Origin: Arvicola amphibius
Taxonomy: Eukaryota > Chordata > Mammalia > Rodentia > Cricetidae
Length of the DNA: 64,000 bases
Assembly: GCF_903992535.2 (NCBI RefSeq)
Contig: NC_052057.2
Location: forward strand, 56,027,363 to 56,091,362
Direction: 5' to 3'
Part shown: in pieces, positions 32,413 to 44,525 of the stretch
How positions within the stretch are numbered: the first letter of the stretch is position 1
Layout: every line of letters starts with the position of its first letter
Position numbers and translations under genes: made by a program
The notes under the pieces: model-generated
What the model was told of the DNA's origin: nothing
What the model saw: only the letters and a program-made list of their open reading frames with translations
Databases searched by the model: none

Positions 32413-32545
32413 GGTCCTCCAGCCAGAGCTGCACCATGCAGGTACCAAGCCTTCTCCACATTAAATGTCACTCTGACATGGTTCAAAAACAGAGATAAAT
32501 TCTCTGACTTCCAAACTGCTGTGGTCCACGAAGGAGAGAAAAATT
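32413..32545 (+). pseudogene. SIRP-like C-type Ig exon (first), truncated
   Basis: After CTCAG the exon reads GPPARAAP, then AFSTLNVTLTWFKNRDKFS and DFQTAVVHEGEK. In SIRP proteins the first C-type domain starts G-P-x-A-R-A-x-P and contains the LxWFKNGNxLSDFQT block, which this matches. The first half, including the first cysteine (FTCxSHGFSP), is shortened. Similarity stops near 32545, before the second cysteine, where LTR-like sequence follows. Acceptor and exon order agree with the V exon at 26299-26641. Confidence 0.85.
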
Positions 32546-32579
32546 CTGCATCATGCCTTCTTTTTTTGTGCCACCAATG

Positions 32580-32900
32580 GGTTCCCAAATCATGACATGG
32601 AGATCTTTTTATTGAAACCTTGGCCTTAGCTTAGACTTGTTTCTAACAAGGTATTATAACTTAAATTAACCCATTTCTAGTCATCTATGTGCTGCTCCAT
32701 GGCTCATTGCTTTTATCTCTTTTGCATGTCATGCTTCCCCTGCATCTAGCTAATTATTCCCCCTTTCTTCTTCCCAGAGTGCTCTCTATCCAGAAATCCT
32801 GCTTATAGCCTCTGCATAGCTATTGCCTCTTTAGCTTTTATTAAGCCAGTCATGGTGACATATTTTTACATGGTATAATTACAAACTCCCCACAAGTATT
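32580..32900 (-). mobile_element. Diverged LTR-like repeat (minus strand)
   Basis: Shares with 8650-9005 the phrases acaacttaaattaac / ataacttaaattaac, tttattaagcca and an ending in tttttacatg. Probably a distant mys-type LTR. It replaces the end of the second SIRP-like exon. 32901-33110 holds nothing recognised. Confidence 0.5.
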
Positions 32901-33109
32901 CTTGTATACCACACAATAGGAATCATAGATGGTGCTCAGCATATAGAGGAAATTGTATGTAAAGAGAAGAAATTACAGCTATACTAATTATCACATACCT
33001 CATGCACAGCATTTTTATGCATTTTCCTATTCTTATTGCTTTCCCAAGGAAATGTGCTTATTAATTTCACTTATTAGGACCCTAACCCCATCACTTCCTG
33101 AGATCCTGA

Positions 33110-33615
33110 GTGTTACTGTAATGTCCTGTTCTATCCCCTTAATAAAGAAGCCCTGCCCACTCCCTCCCCCATCAACCAGCTGAGGCAGGCAGATCTTCCT
33201 TTCTGCTTGCAGCTGGAGGCCTTCCTTCCTGTCACTCTCCCAAAGAGAAGAGGCAGCTTCTGCCTCACTCCCTTATCCCTTTCCCCCCTCCCTCTCTCTG
33301 TTCTTCCCCTTCTCCTCTTTCCCCTTCCCTTCCATAACCCACTAAATAAACATCCAACCTCACTTTGCATGATGTGCCTATCTGTCTTTGTCTCTCACCC
33401 ACCATGTTGCTCTCTGTCTAGGACCTGATGTTCCTCATGGCCTGCTGCCTGCTGATGCTACTCATGAGGCTCTATCTGGGATCTGCTGGTCCTCATGGGC
33501 TGTGGGCCACACAGGGGCTCCCTGCCTGGGACTAGCTGCCTTCATGGCCTGCCATTGTCTTGGGACCTGCTGCCCACTGCTGCCATGGAGAAATTTCACT
33601 TAAACTGTAACAGTT
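33110..33615 (+). mobile_element. LTR-like repeat, plus-strand member of an inverted pair
   Basis: Contains cccactccctcccccatc, a pyrimidine-rich stretch (33240-33340), ataacccactaaataaacatccaacc with an AATAAA signal (about 33348), and a downstream GC-richer part. The same order is found in reverse at 34100-34725. Likely LTRs of one family; the family is not recognised. Confidence 0.6.
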
Positions 33616-33773
33616 AAAACATGATCTTAGTTACGGTTCTACTCTAAAACAAATATTTTCTGTTCTCATGATACATTTGAAAAATGGGTGAGTCCTCAGC
33701 ACTGCATAATTTTCTCTGGGGTTTGTTTGTGCCTAGGTTCTGTGTGTCTCAGCTTCTGCTGGTGCTGTTTAAG

Positions 33774-34045
33774 TTCTACCCACCATGGAGGGAAGTCAGC
33801 AGTAAACAATAGTATGGAAACTGATAAATGTCACTTGCCTTGTGAAAAAGTTCTATACTTTAAGAGTTTGGTTGACCTGAAATATGTCCAAGACAGAAGA
33901 GCCTTCTATACTCCCAGTAAGCAAAGGCTGAGCATACAGCTGGACCAGATGACTCTTGTTGAACACTACTGCCCATAAGAAAGAAAAAGTACTCACCTGC
34001 CAGGTAGAGAATGGTGGGCAACCACAAGTTATTAAAACCCATATA
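33774..34045 (+). pseudogene. SIRP-like C-type Ig exon (second), decayed
   Basis: Starts after TTTAAG with LPTMEGSQQ, compatible with the SIRP P-P-T-L-E-V-T-Q-Q start. Then INVTCLVKKFYTLRVWLT with the first cysteine, a stop, and NMSKTEEPS. After another frame change it ends in LTCQVENGGQPQVIKTH, matching the SIRP L-T-C-Q-V-E-H-D-G-Q-P segment with the second cysteine. At least one stop and two frame changes are present. No transmembrane or tail exon was recognised downstream. Confidence 0.85.
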
Positions 34046-34099
34046 TGGTGGTCATTGTGCCGCAGAGGAAGCAAGGTATTGATACCGTGTTTGGTACTG

Positions 34100-34725
34100 T
34101 CTCTCTGTTATGGTTTAAGTAAAATGCTGCTGGTCCCCAGGTGGCTGCAGAAGGCAGCAGGCCATGAGACCATGCCACAGGTCACATGAAGTGGTGGCAG
34201 GCAGAGGGCAATGGGTTCTGAAAGCAGCCAGTTCTAGGCAGGGACGACACATTTCCCCAAGTGGCTGCAGTGTGCCACAAGGAGCAGTGAGTCCCAGGCA
34301 GGGAGTCACATGGTGGGTGAGAAACCTTGAGGGGGCAGCCATTCCCACAAGAAGAGACAGAATGAAAAAAAAAAGAAGAGACAGAATGACATACCACAAG
34401 ACCATGCCATAGGTCTCTGAAGTCCTGGATGGGAGCAACATAGCAGATAAGCGATAGATGGATAGGCATACCATGCAAAGTAAGGTTGGATATTTATTTA
34501 ATGGGTTATGGAGGGGAAAGAGGAAAAAGGGAAAATAGTAGAGAGAGAGTGAAATAGAATGGGAATGGAGTGGGGAGAAGGAAAAGACAGAAGCCACCTC
34601 TTTGAGAGAGAATGACAGAAAAGAAAGACCCAGGCAGAAAGCTGAAGATCAGCTTGCCTTGGTGAATGGGGAGGGAGTGGGCTTGGCTTGTCTCCTAAAG
34701 GGACAGAGCAGACCATTACATTCCC
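34100..34725 (-). mobile_element. LTR-like repeat, minus-strand member of an inverted pair
   Basis: The reverse complement reads cccactccctccccattc, a pyrimidine-rich stretch, ataacccattaaataaatatccaacc, then a part with cttgcctgggact-type phrases, in the order seen at 33110-33615. It lies tail-to-tail with that copy, with the second C-type SIRP-like exon between them. Confidence 0.6.
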
Positions 34726-36330
34726 ATCACAATTTTATAATAAAAAGGTGGGAGGTTAGGCACCACAAGTTAAAGGAATTGGGCAGCAGATTCTCAAGAC
34801 TGCTTCCTGTTTATTTGTGGGTGTTATCTTTGGGGAAAACCTGAGAAGGCTGGGTGCTGGTCACATCTTGATGTAGCTGGTCTCTTTGCTCCAGTCTTGT
34901 GTTTGTGGTATGGAAATGTCTGGTGTCTCTTACACTTGTTTAAGGCATTGGGAGAACAGAGGGCAAAGTTAAGTTTAGGAAAATAATTAGGACCAGAGAA
35001 TTGAGGGGGTACATCTGACCTGTTTAAGGTGGATCCTTCAATTTGGCTTTCTGCAACTCACAAGAAGTTTTTGGGTTTGTGAAAACAGAAGTTTTAGACA
35101 TATACATTGTATAAAGAGTAGCATATTTATGTCAGAATGACTGTGACAGATATCTTTGCACAATAAAAAGTATTTTTAAGGCCATGGAAGGCAGCATGGG
35201 AGAGAAATTTGATACTTGTCCTCACACCTTTATAACTTGCAGGTCTTGTATTTGTATTTGTATTTTACTGAAATTATTTTGGTGAGGTTGTCCTCTTAAA
35301 ATGGCAAAACTCAACTGTCAAGCTGCATCAGAAATCTTTGACAAGGATAAATTTTTACTTGAGTTATTAATTAAAAATTACAGAGAACTTTGGCCCTACC
35401 AAAGTAATGCCACTGCACAAAACACACATCCATCTGAGTCACCAAGAGGAATTTATAGACAAAAACATAAGTAGTAAACTGGGGGTCCAGGCAGGGTATA
35501 CCTCAGTAAATATGGCAGGACTTGGTCACCTGGCCTGGCTCTCAGCCTCCATGGCAGTGAAATCGCCTGACCTCAGCCAAGATGGTGGCAAGGTCACCTG
35601 ACCTCAGTAAAAATGGCAACAGTCACATGTTGTATGGAAAAAACACAGTTTTTGAGCTGCAGGAATTTTAAACTTAATAATAAGAGAGACCTTGAGGCAT
35701 GATCCACTTTGCTGTTGAGCTACCATACCACAAGCCACAGCAGGGAGCAAAAGTCTGGGATTGAAAGCAGTAACCTCATGGATCTGACCAATCTTGTTTG
35801 CAGCAGTATTGGTAGCAGGGAGAGTTTGAGAAAACTTCTTTCATTTGCCTGTGCACTGACAGTAGCTAGAAAGCCCCTGTAAAAGTGGAGTTGTCAGGAC
35901 ACCAGGGGAGTGAGGGTAGGAGCTAAAGAAGTAGGGAATTAAGGCCTGGGGTTTTAGGATCTCTAAAAGACATCCATTCCAAGGGGAGACTGGATTGATG
36001 GACATGGATGGCATGCTACTCATAGCTGAAATCATGAAAACCCATGGAAACAGTGACATCACAAGGCCTATAGGAAGATATCTCTCCTCTATAGGTGGGA
36101 TACAAATCAGCAGCAAATATCACAGAGCTTGTAGTAAAGCATCCTCTGCCTGTAGGTGGGGTGCTAAAACCTGACTGCCTCCAGTTGGAACACCAGAGGA
36201 TTTCTGGGAGCTCAACAGTCAATTCCTCAGGTTCAGAGAAATGGTTAAGCTGATCAAAATGGGGGAAACTAACCAATTGAAGCCAGTGGCGTGTGTAGAA
36301 ATTTCACTTAGGCCAATGGAATGGAGAGCT
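34726..36330. other. Unassigned; possible retroelement leader sequence
   Basis: No ORF with recognisable domain. 35480-36300 has repeated phrases (ggtcacctg...cctcag near 35527, 35591) and moderately GC-rich blocks that look like retroelement leader or LTR material, but I cannot assign a family. The minus-strand open stretch 36276-36016 has no recognised similarity. Confidence 0.3.
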
Positions 36331-36339
36331 GTTGTAAAG

Positions 36340-37130
36340 AAATCTGGTTCCCAGGAGAAATTCAAATGGCTAAAAGATACTTAAGGACATGTTCAACTTC
36401 CTTAGCTATCAGGGAAATGCAAATAAAAACAACTCTGAGATACCATATTACACCTGTCAGAATGGCTAAAATAAAAAACACCAATGATAGCTTATGCTAG
36501 AGAAGATGTGGAGTAGAGGGAGCACTCATTCATTGTTGGTGGGAATGTAAACTTGTACAACCACTTTGGAAATTAGTATAGTGGTTTCTCAGAGCACTGG
36601 GAATCAACCTACCTCAGGATCCAGCAACTCCATGTATAGAAATATACCCAAAAGATGCTCAATCACACTACAAAAGCATTTGTTCAGCTATGTTCATAAC
36701 AGCATTATTTGTAATAACCAGAACCTGGAAACAGCCTAGATGTCCCTCAACTGAAGAGTGAATAAAGAAAATGTGGCACATTTACACATTAGTGTACTAG
36801 TCAGTGGTAAAAAAAAACAATGATATTATGGATTTTTATGTAAATGGATAGAATTAGAAAACACTATTCTGAGTGAGATAACACAGACCCAAAAAAATGA
36901 ATATGGTATGTACTCATTCATAAGTGGATACTAGCAATAAACAAAGGACACTGGGCCTATAGTTCATGATCCTAGAGAAGCTAAGAAATAAGGTGAACCC
37001 AAAGAAAAACATATATAGCCCCACCTTGAAATTGGAAACAGAAAAGATAATCAGACAAAATTGGGAGCATGGAGGCAGGAGGTAGAAGGAAGGGGAGAAG
37101 AGGAGGTTTGAAGAGCCTACTTAGTATCTA
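36340..37130 (+). mobile_element. L1 element I: old 5'-truncated copy (plus strand)
   Basis: Sense sequence of the ORF2 C-terminus from caaatggctaaaagatact (36366) through ctctgagataccatattacacc, the Cys-rich block (CMLEKMWSRG-type, decayed) and the gtggaatatata-like end at about 36775-36950, then a short A-rich 3' UTR with ggaggcaggaggtagaagg to about 37130. Many stops; older than L1 A-C. Confidence 0.85.
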
Positions 37131-37965
37131 GCCAGCCTCTGAACAAAAGAGGAAAAAAGAAAAGTTGTTCTTTCAGAGTCAGGTCTCATAAAGATGAGAT
37201 GATCTCACTGAAATTCATTGCAGCTCAGCTAATGGGAAGTGCCCTGGGAGAAGGAATTCAAGGAAATAAAAAGCCAGTATATCACTAAAGGATTAATTAT
37301 TTCACAGATCCGTTTAACATGATTTAAAGTTAACTTGCCTTCCTAAGACCCAAGCTAGAGATTCAATTCTTTCAATGTAAAATTTTTATTAGTGGCCTTT
37401 GTTGCTACTCTAAAGAAATTATTCCCTTCATTCCTTTTGCTTCTGGTTAAGTTGGTTTCCTGGAGGTAAGAGGCAATTAAGTTCAATACTTAATGCCAAA
37501 GAATTACATTTCCATGGATAACTGTTATCTGTCAGTTTAATGTAAATAGTTAAACACCTCTACCATAGGCTCTGGTGCCAATGACCACCACCTGTGCTGG
37601 TATCTTCAATGCCTGCCAGTCCAGTAATTAAATTCTAAGTTCTTTTATTTGAGTGGACTCTCATGTCAGAATCCCAAGGAAGAACCTTCTGTAGTGGATG
37701 CTGTACAGCACATCATTCTGGATCACTATGTTTATCAACATAGATATTAAACAGCCTTGTACCTGAGGGAGCCATGAAATCAAAGTTCAGTGACAGTAAG
37801 AGACACAGAAACTCTTGAGAAAGCTGGAACTTGGGATGGCTATTGAGAATTCTTTCAGACTAAAGAAGAGGGAGGAGGCAATAGAATTTATATCTCAACT
37901 TGGCTGCATAAATTTAGGCATCTGCTTTTTCCTAAGGCCCCTTCAAGACCATTTCTTCTCTTCTT
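37131..37965. other. Unassigned intergenic DNA
   Basis: No gene or repeat recognised. A T14 run at about 37969-37983 at its right end marks the start of the next repeat. Confidence 0.35.
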
Positions 37966-38370
37966 TGTTTTTTTTTTTTTTTAGGCAATGTTATATTTTC
38001 AATTTTGTTGCTATGATAAAATATCCTAACCAAAAAAAGCTTGGGGGAAGAAAAGGTTTATTTAGCCAGGTTACATAAGAAAGATCAAGTTGGAAATTTA
38101 AATATCACATCCACATTCAAGAGCAGAGAAAGACAAATATACCCATAGTACTTGTTTGCTGTGTGATGCTCACCTAGCTTTCTTTACTCTTCTTGCACAG
38201 TGTAGAGTCCTGTGTCTAATAAAATGGTGCCACCCACATTCAAAGTGGAGTTTACCATTTTAATTATCAATCAAGACAATCCTCCACAGGCATCCCAACA
38301 GATTAATTCTGTCTATAGAATTCTTTAGCTGAAATGCTCTTCTTAGGCAATTCTAGGCTGTGGCAAATGG
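37966..38370 (-). repeat. Dispersed rodent repeat with T-rich start (minus strand)
   Basis: Phrases tgttgctatgataaaatatcctaac, aaagcttgggggaagaaaagg, aatggtgccacccac and atcaatcaagacaat belong to a repeat common in rodent genomes that reads tcaattgat...gggtggcacc on the other strand. Related pieces occur at 42800-43055 and 43140-43200. Exact name uncertain. Confidence 0.5.
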
Positions 38371-39370
38371 ACATTTACAACTAAATATTATTGCCAGTGT
38401 CTCAGGAAACCTGTACTAGTAAGAACTCATATTTCTGATTCTCTTGTTTCCACCTCCCTAGTGTTAGGTGTATAGGCATGGGATACCATAATGATTGTTT
38501 GTTATTTTTGTTGTTGTTCTTGGGAATGAACATAGGAATCTAACCTAACCTTACATGTGAGGGTTAACATTTTAGGTATTGGCTAACAAAGTGTTTGTGT
38601 TTTTGATTGTAGAGACCAGAAATTTGAATCTGTGGCCCCTTTAAATACCCTGAACCTAATGACCTATACAACCAGCCCATTTCTACTCTTAAAAACAAAT
38701 TTTAATGTTTGATTCATTTCAAGATTAAAACTAGCTCTTCTTGAACAGCATAAGTTTTTCAGATGACATCTCTACTGAAGTTAACATGCGGTATATGATG
38801 GTTGAGTTTCCAAACCATGACATCTATTCTAGACTGTCATCTATAAAATTTTCCTAGTGTATGATTGATTTTCAGCAAGTAGTTTCATCAGGCTCTTTGG
38901 CATTTGACCAACCTTCCTTCATCCCAAAGAATCTGAAGATTTCCCTGATGTCCTTTATCTAAACAAGACAGCCTGTCAACTCTCTTTCTCTCCATGGAGT
39001 ATCCTCATTCATGTGTATGTCCTGTTCAAAACTATTTCTGTACTCTTGAGAAACTGATCCTGCCTTTGTCCAAAGACACAATCCTAAGGATCATCCTAAA
39101 CTCCAACAAGGAGGAGCTTCTCTGGATTCTAATACCTTGTGATCCTCTCTAGGGCTCAGTGAGGATAACGATCTCAGATCCACAAGATTGTGAAAATTAT
39201 AAATTTAACTGTTGACTAAAAACTACAACTCTGTGCTCAAAAAGGACAAGAAATATCTTATTCTGAAACCAAATATTGGTGACTCTGTCTCAGGAACACA
39301 AATTTGGGTCACCTGAAAGCTCACCATGAAAGCAGCTTTTAAAATTTTTATAATAACAGAATGAAGAAAG
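38371..39370. other. Unassigned DNA with a small B1-like piece
   Basis: 38430-38495 (tttccacctccctagtgtt...ggcatggg) resembles the left part of a B1 on the minus strand. The rest shows no recognised gene or repeat. Confidence 0.3.
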
Positions 39371-39374
39371 TTAT

Positions 39375-39715
39375 CTTAGGGTTTTTATTGTTGTGAACAG
39401 AAACCATGACAACAGAAACTCATATGAAGAAAACATTTAATTGGGGTTATTTGCTTGCAGTTTCAGATGTTCAGTCCATTATAGTCATGACAGGGAGCCT
39501 AGTGATGTTCAGGCAAATGTGGTACTAAAGCTGAGATTACTGGCAGCAGGACGTCAACTACCATACTGAAGGAAGATTAAGCAAAAGAGATCTCAAAGCC
39601 CTCACCCACAGTAACACACTGACTCAAACAAGATTACATCCACTTCAACAAGGCTGTACCTCCTAATAGTAATATTCTCTCTGGGGAGCATTTTCCTTTA
39701 AACCATCACATTTCA
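39375..39715 (-). repeat. Dispersed rodent repeat (minus strand)
   Basis: Phrases gaaaacatttaattggggtt, cagtttcagatgttcagtcc, ctcaaagccctcacccacag and aaggctgtacctcctaatag belong to a well-known rodent interspersed repeat, moderately diverged. Family name not certain. Confidence 0.5.
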
Positions 39716-39784
39716 CTCTCTGGTCCCCAAAGGCTTATAGGCATATCTTAATGCAAAATGTTTTCAGTCGAACTTCAAAATTTC

Positions 39785-40376
39785 CATATTCTTTTTTTTT
39801 TCTTTTTTTGGTTTATTTTTTTATATTTAAAAATTTCCATCTCCTCCCCTCTTCCTCCCCCTTCTCTCCCCTCCCCTTCCCCCATACCCCCCTCCCTCCT
39901 TTTTCAGGCCAAGGAGCCATCGGGGTTCCCTACTCTATGTTAAGACCAAGGTCCTCCCTACTCCCCCCAGGTCCAGGGAGGTGATCAACCAAGCTAAGAA
40001 GGCTCCCACAGAGCCTGTCCATGCAGAAGAGTCAAAGATCAGCGCCTTTGTCCTTGGCTTCTCTGTCAGCCTCCACCGTAGGCCACATTCAGAGAGTCTG
40101 GTTTGGTGTCATGTTCCATCAGTCCCAATCCAACTGGATTTGGTGATCTCCCGTTAGTTCTGTCCCACAGTCTCCATGGGTGAATGCACCCCTCATGGTC
40201 CTGACTTTCTTTCTCATGTTCTCTCTCCTTCTGCTCCACATCAGGACCTTGGGAGCTCAGTCCAGTGCTCCAATGTGGGGCTCTGTCATTTTCTTCATCT
40301 ATCGCCAGGTGGAGGTTCTTCTTATTATCTTCTCAAGGATCCTGAATTATAGGTTCGATGTCCTTTAATTATGGCT
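39785..40376 (-). mobile_element. L1 element J: 5'-truncated and internally deleted (minus strand)
   Basis: Antisense L1 3' UTR with its tail as T runs at 39789-39807, a pyrimidine-rich stretch (the antisense of the G-rich 3' UTR tract) and the ctccacatcaggaccttggg unit. The reverse complement runs from ctagccataattaaagg (40376), right after the ORF2 stop of L1 B, to agaagataataagaag, then jumps to aacctccacctggcgatag. About 380 bp of 3' UTR, equivalent to 49171-49552 of L1 B, is missing. Confidence 0.88.
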
Positions 40377-40379
40377 AGA

Positions 40380-40424
40380 CACCAATGATATTCACAACAT
40401 ACAGAGGGGAATCCCACATCACAG
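40380..40424 (-). repeat. Terminal piece of a mys-like LTR
   Basis: Plus-strand accaatgatattcacaac...ggggaatcccacatca matches the U3 end of the mys-like LTRs (compare 12865-12909). Only about 45 bp remains, directly beside the 5' end of L1 J. Confidence 0.65.
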
Positions 40425-41000
40425 TTTGACAGACAACAAATACCACTGATCCTGTTTCTGACCTGATAACCCTAAGGTTACAGATATACACTTCAATGTA
40501 TAGTTTATTACATGGGTCATGAGACTGAAACTCAGGTCCCCTTGCTTGTAAAGCAAGTGTTCTTAATTCTTGACCCAACCCTTGAGCCTGAAAATTTGAA
40601 TTTTAATTATATGTAGTGTAATGAACATTTATTGCATAGATCATGTTTTAGATATAAAGTGTAAACAGTCAATTCTTCCACAAAATTTAAAAAAATTCAA
40701 AAATTATTTCTGATAGAGAACTTCTATAAAAACAAATAAACAACAAAATATGCCCAAAAACACCTCCTAAAACTCAATAGTAAGACTAAGAACCATTAGG
40801 ATCAGGTGAAGGATGCTAATGGGTCTGTATCCATGGCCCAATCTGAGAGGCTTATGCTACCAGGTGAGGCCATGGTGACATCAGGGCCCAAGCCACTTCT
40901 AGTGGTCATGTGTAGGTACATGGTCCTACTGCAACTAGGGTCTGTGTTGATATCCAGCTAGGGTCTGTTGATGTGTTGATGTACACCATGCTGAGCTTGT
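40425..41000 (-). repeat. Mostly unassigned; tRNA-derived SINE remnant near 40480-40595
   Basis: The reverse complement of 40480-40595 reads ctcaagggttgggtcaag, aacacttgctttacaagcaagg and gacctgagtttcag, typical of B3/B4-type tRNA-derived SINEs. The remaining sequence holds nothing recognised. Confidence 0.55.
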
Positions 41001-41945
41001 CCCACTTTTTCTTTTTTTATTGATTTTATTGAGCTCTACATTTGTCTCTGCTACCCTCCCTTCCTCTTCCCTTCCCTTCAACCCTTCCCCATGGTTCCCA
41101 TGTTCCCAATTTACTCAGGAGATCTTGTCTTTTTCTACTTCCCATGTATATTAGATTTATGTATGTCTTGGGAAACCACCCCCTTCATCATAGAGTTGAT
41201 CCGAAACTTTGTCAGCCTTGGGACAGCAGACCTCAACGACCCTAGCATGGGAGAGCAGGTGCTGCCCCTCATAGGGGAGCTGTACCCTGCACTTGGGAAA
41301 GCTGGTCTCACTCTTTACCATGGGTCTGGAATTGCTGGTGTTGACCCTCATCTGAAGGGGATTATCCCAGTAACCCAGACTGACTACTACCCAAGACTTT
41401 GAGTTGTCACTCCCCAACGTCTTCTCCATCTGTCACCTACTGGAGCACATGAAGGTACTGGTCCTGAGGAACCATATGCTCAGGCTCTTCATAAATAGGG
41501 GCAACAGTGGGGTATTCAAGAGGAGATTCTCTGAGGGTCTAGGATTGATGGTATACCAAAAGCCAGCAGCCTTGAACCTGACTAACAAAACATTGCACAA
41601 TCACAATGAACATTTGCAAGTAAATGTTTGACTAAAGAGATGATATACAGCATCTCCCAATGCACTAAGATAACAAGGAGGTGATGGAGGGGTGGGAAAC
41701 ATGGAAGAGTAGGAGTGAAGAGAGTTTTTTTATGCTTTGTTTGTTTTTAAATAATATTCTTATTTATCTTTTATTTCCTTTTCTTTTTATTATTTTAATT
41801 TTGTTGTTTCTTTTTACGTTTTCCCTTGGGAGAACAACAGAAGGGTAAGAGGCAGATATGGAGGTCCTGGGAAATGAGTAGGATTAGGGCATATTGTGTG
41901 AAATTCCCAAAGATTAAAAAAATGTATGTTAAAAAAACCTCATCA
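41001..41945 (+). repeat. Probable old retroelement with 3' A-rich end (unassigned)
   Basis: 41010-41160 looks like antisense 3'-end retroelement sequence (attgattttattgagctctac). 41165-41402 is open on the plus strand (IELIRNFVSLG, LPLIGELYPALGKAG), with no similarity I can name. 41640-41945 has a purine-rich stretch, ggtcctgggaaatgagtagg and an end in gattaaaaaaatgtatgtt, like an old L1 3' UTR. I cannot decide whether it is one element. Confidence 0.35.
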
Positions 41946-44525
41946 ATAAGAAAAAATAATTGCCTGATCAAATGCTAAGCCAGAAAATACATATAGTCAA
42001 AAATAAAGGTTATACAAAGGATGGCACACATGGGGGAAAGCATTGATTTCTATTGGTGTCAGTTTGTGGGTCAGTAATATATTTATCTTTCCTCTGTGAC
42101 TGAGGAAGAACTAAAATTCTTCTATATTTTGAATCTCTTTAATATGTGTCTTGAGATTTGTTAGTGCTGCTCTGTTAAATCAATGAAGGAACTGAAAAGC
42201 ACACAACCTTAATGAGGGCTTATTGTATACTATGAGTAGTATATATTCAATGAGATTTTTAAATTAGGAAAACGACAATGCATAGTTAAAACTCAAAGAC
42301 ATTATGTATATTTATAGTTCTTTAAAGATGAGATTTCCACTATCCTGAGGAGGTAAGTACATGAGAAGTATAATACACATAATGACCATGTGTGCTGCTG
42401 CAACTTTGACAAATGCCATGAGCTCTAATTAGAGTTTGGAAGGAATTTGCAGGCATACATTTTACTCTGGAAAAGACTGTTTTCATCAAAGGTAGCTCCC
42501 TATTTAAAAAATGACAATTTGACTCAGGGTCGAGGTATGAAAAAATTTTAGTGGTCATCTATTTTATCTTTGAATGTTGACAAAAAGAAAATAGTTTATT
42601 AAGATCTCTAAATGATTTGTGTGCCTCATAAGTGAGATGAGATGGTTTTCATTGTAAATGTGATGCAGTCTAAAATCCTCTGAAGGGAGTCTCAAGGAGG
42701 GATTTCCCAGATCAAGTTGTTCTGTGCTCTTGTCTGTGGGAGACTGTCTTGATGACATTAGTTGATATGGAAAGGTCCATCCCAGTGTGGTCCTTACCAT
42801 CTCATGCTTGTGTCCTGGAATATATAAGGAGAATATAGAAAGTAGATTCAAGTGTGCAGATATGGACTCATTCTCTCTCTTCTGCATTTGACTTGTGATG
42901 TGATGTGACAAACTGTTTCAAATGCCTGCCACCTTGACTTTCCATCAGTTAAGGATTATAACTTGGAATAGAGAGCTAGAATAAAGCCTTTCTCTGCTAA
43001 ATTGCTTTTTTTCTGGATATTTTATCATAGTAACAGAAACGAAACTAGTACAATAAGCAAAATTAGTAATTTTATTAACCCAGAGGCACTATATTTGACA
43101 AGTAGGTTTTAACATTTTGAAATAGAGAGGTAAATGATATGCCATTACAAGAATAACATGACCAAAAGCAACTTGGGGCAGGAGATTAGTTGGCTTACAC
43201 CTCTATATTACAATTCATCTTCAAAGGTAGTTGATATGTGTCTGCCAATGCAAAGGCCAGATCAGACCTGATTAAAAGCAGATAAATACAAGTTTATGGA
43301 CATTGCTCCCGGGTGAGTTCATCAATCCTAAATAATAGGGCCAGAGAAGTCAAGCATCTGTGCTAAGGCAGGTAGTTTTTAATAGATCTTAGGTGAGGGG
43401 TCATGACCTACCAGCCAGTAGATGGAACTGTGCTCTAATAGAAACAAAAACTAAACCCCTGGTCATGCATTTGGGTAGCCTGGTCACATCAGAAGTCATG
43501 TTGCAACAGTTGCTAGAAATGTCAAACAGTAATTTTGCCATCATTCTTCTGTTTAGAGATTTTTCAGTGTAGGTGGTAGTAGAACAGACATTTTTCCTGG
43601 CTTGATTTGGTCTAGATCCCAACTAGTGAGGCTCTAAGGCCCCAAGAGGCCTTTAGGGACTAAGTGGACACTGTGTAAGCTTCAGAAAAAGAAAAGGATT
43701 ATTTATAGTAGGTTTACGTGAGTCTTTCTGAAAATTCACCATGAACAGCCTCTCCCATAGGGCTGCCTGAACCATGTCATTTCTATTTCTAAATAATGAA
43801 TATAGTTCTTATCTCACACCAACAAAATCACTATGTGCAGACAGAAGCAATGTGTCTCTTCTCTTCAGAGAAAAATAGGTTTTCTCACTAGCATAGACTT
43901 CAGTAAGAGAATCTCGTTAGATCTCAGGATGTCTGACCATGACCCCTGGCAACAGTATCCTGTTGCTGACTCTCCTGATGGTAGAGGAGAGCATGACCCA
44001 GTAGAATCCATCCTCCTTGCCTGTAATTCAGTCCTTCCTAAAAAATTCAGCAACTCCTGAAAACCACAGCAACTGCTACAGAAGGGGGGAGGGTAAGAAC
44101 AACAGTGAATCCTATGAGTACTGATTCTGTAGGTCCTTCAACTACAGAGGTAGCCAGAAGCATTCAAACAGATCATACTTCAAGCGGTAATGACATTTTA
44201 ATACCTCATTTGACAAAATCCTTTTTCAAAAGAATCATATTTAAATCCCTTCAACTCTAAGATCCTTCCAAATCTTGAGGTGTCTCCTCCTCAGCACTTT
44301 GTGCTCACCCACTGAGGCTGTGAGGTCTGAGACACAAACAGTAAATGTGGACAATAATGCATAGTCACGAAAGCTGCTCAGTTCTTCACTGTGATTCTTC
44401 ACTGTGTCCTCTGTCCTGAACCTTCCCTTCATATGATGAGTCCTACCACCTACTTCACCTTTTTAAGAGATACCAGATTTCTTCTTAATGTTTCCTGTGT
44501 TGCCATACTAAAGTGTCATAAGCTG

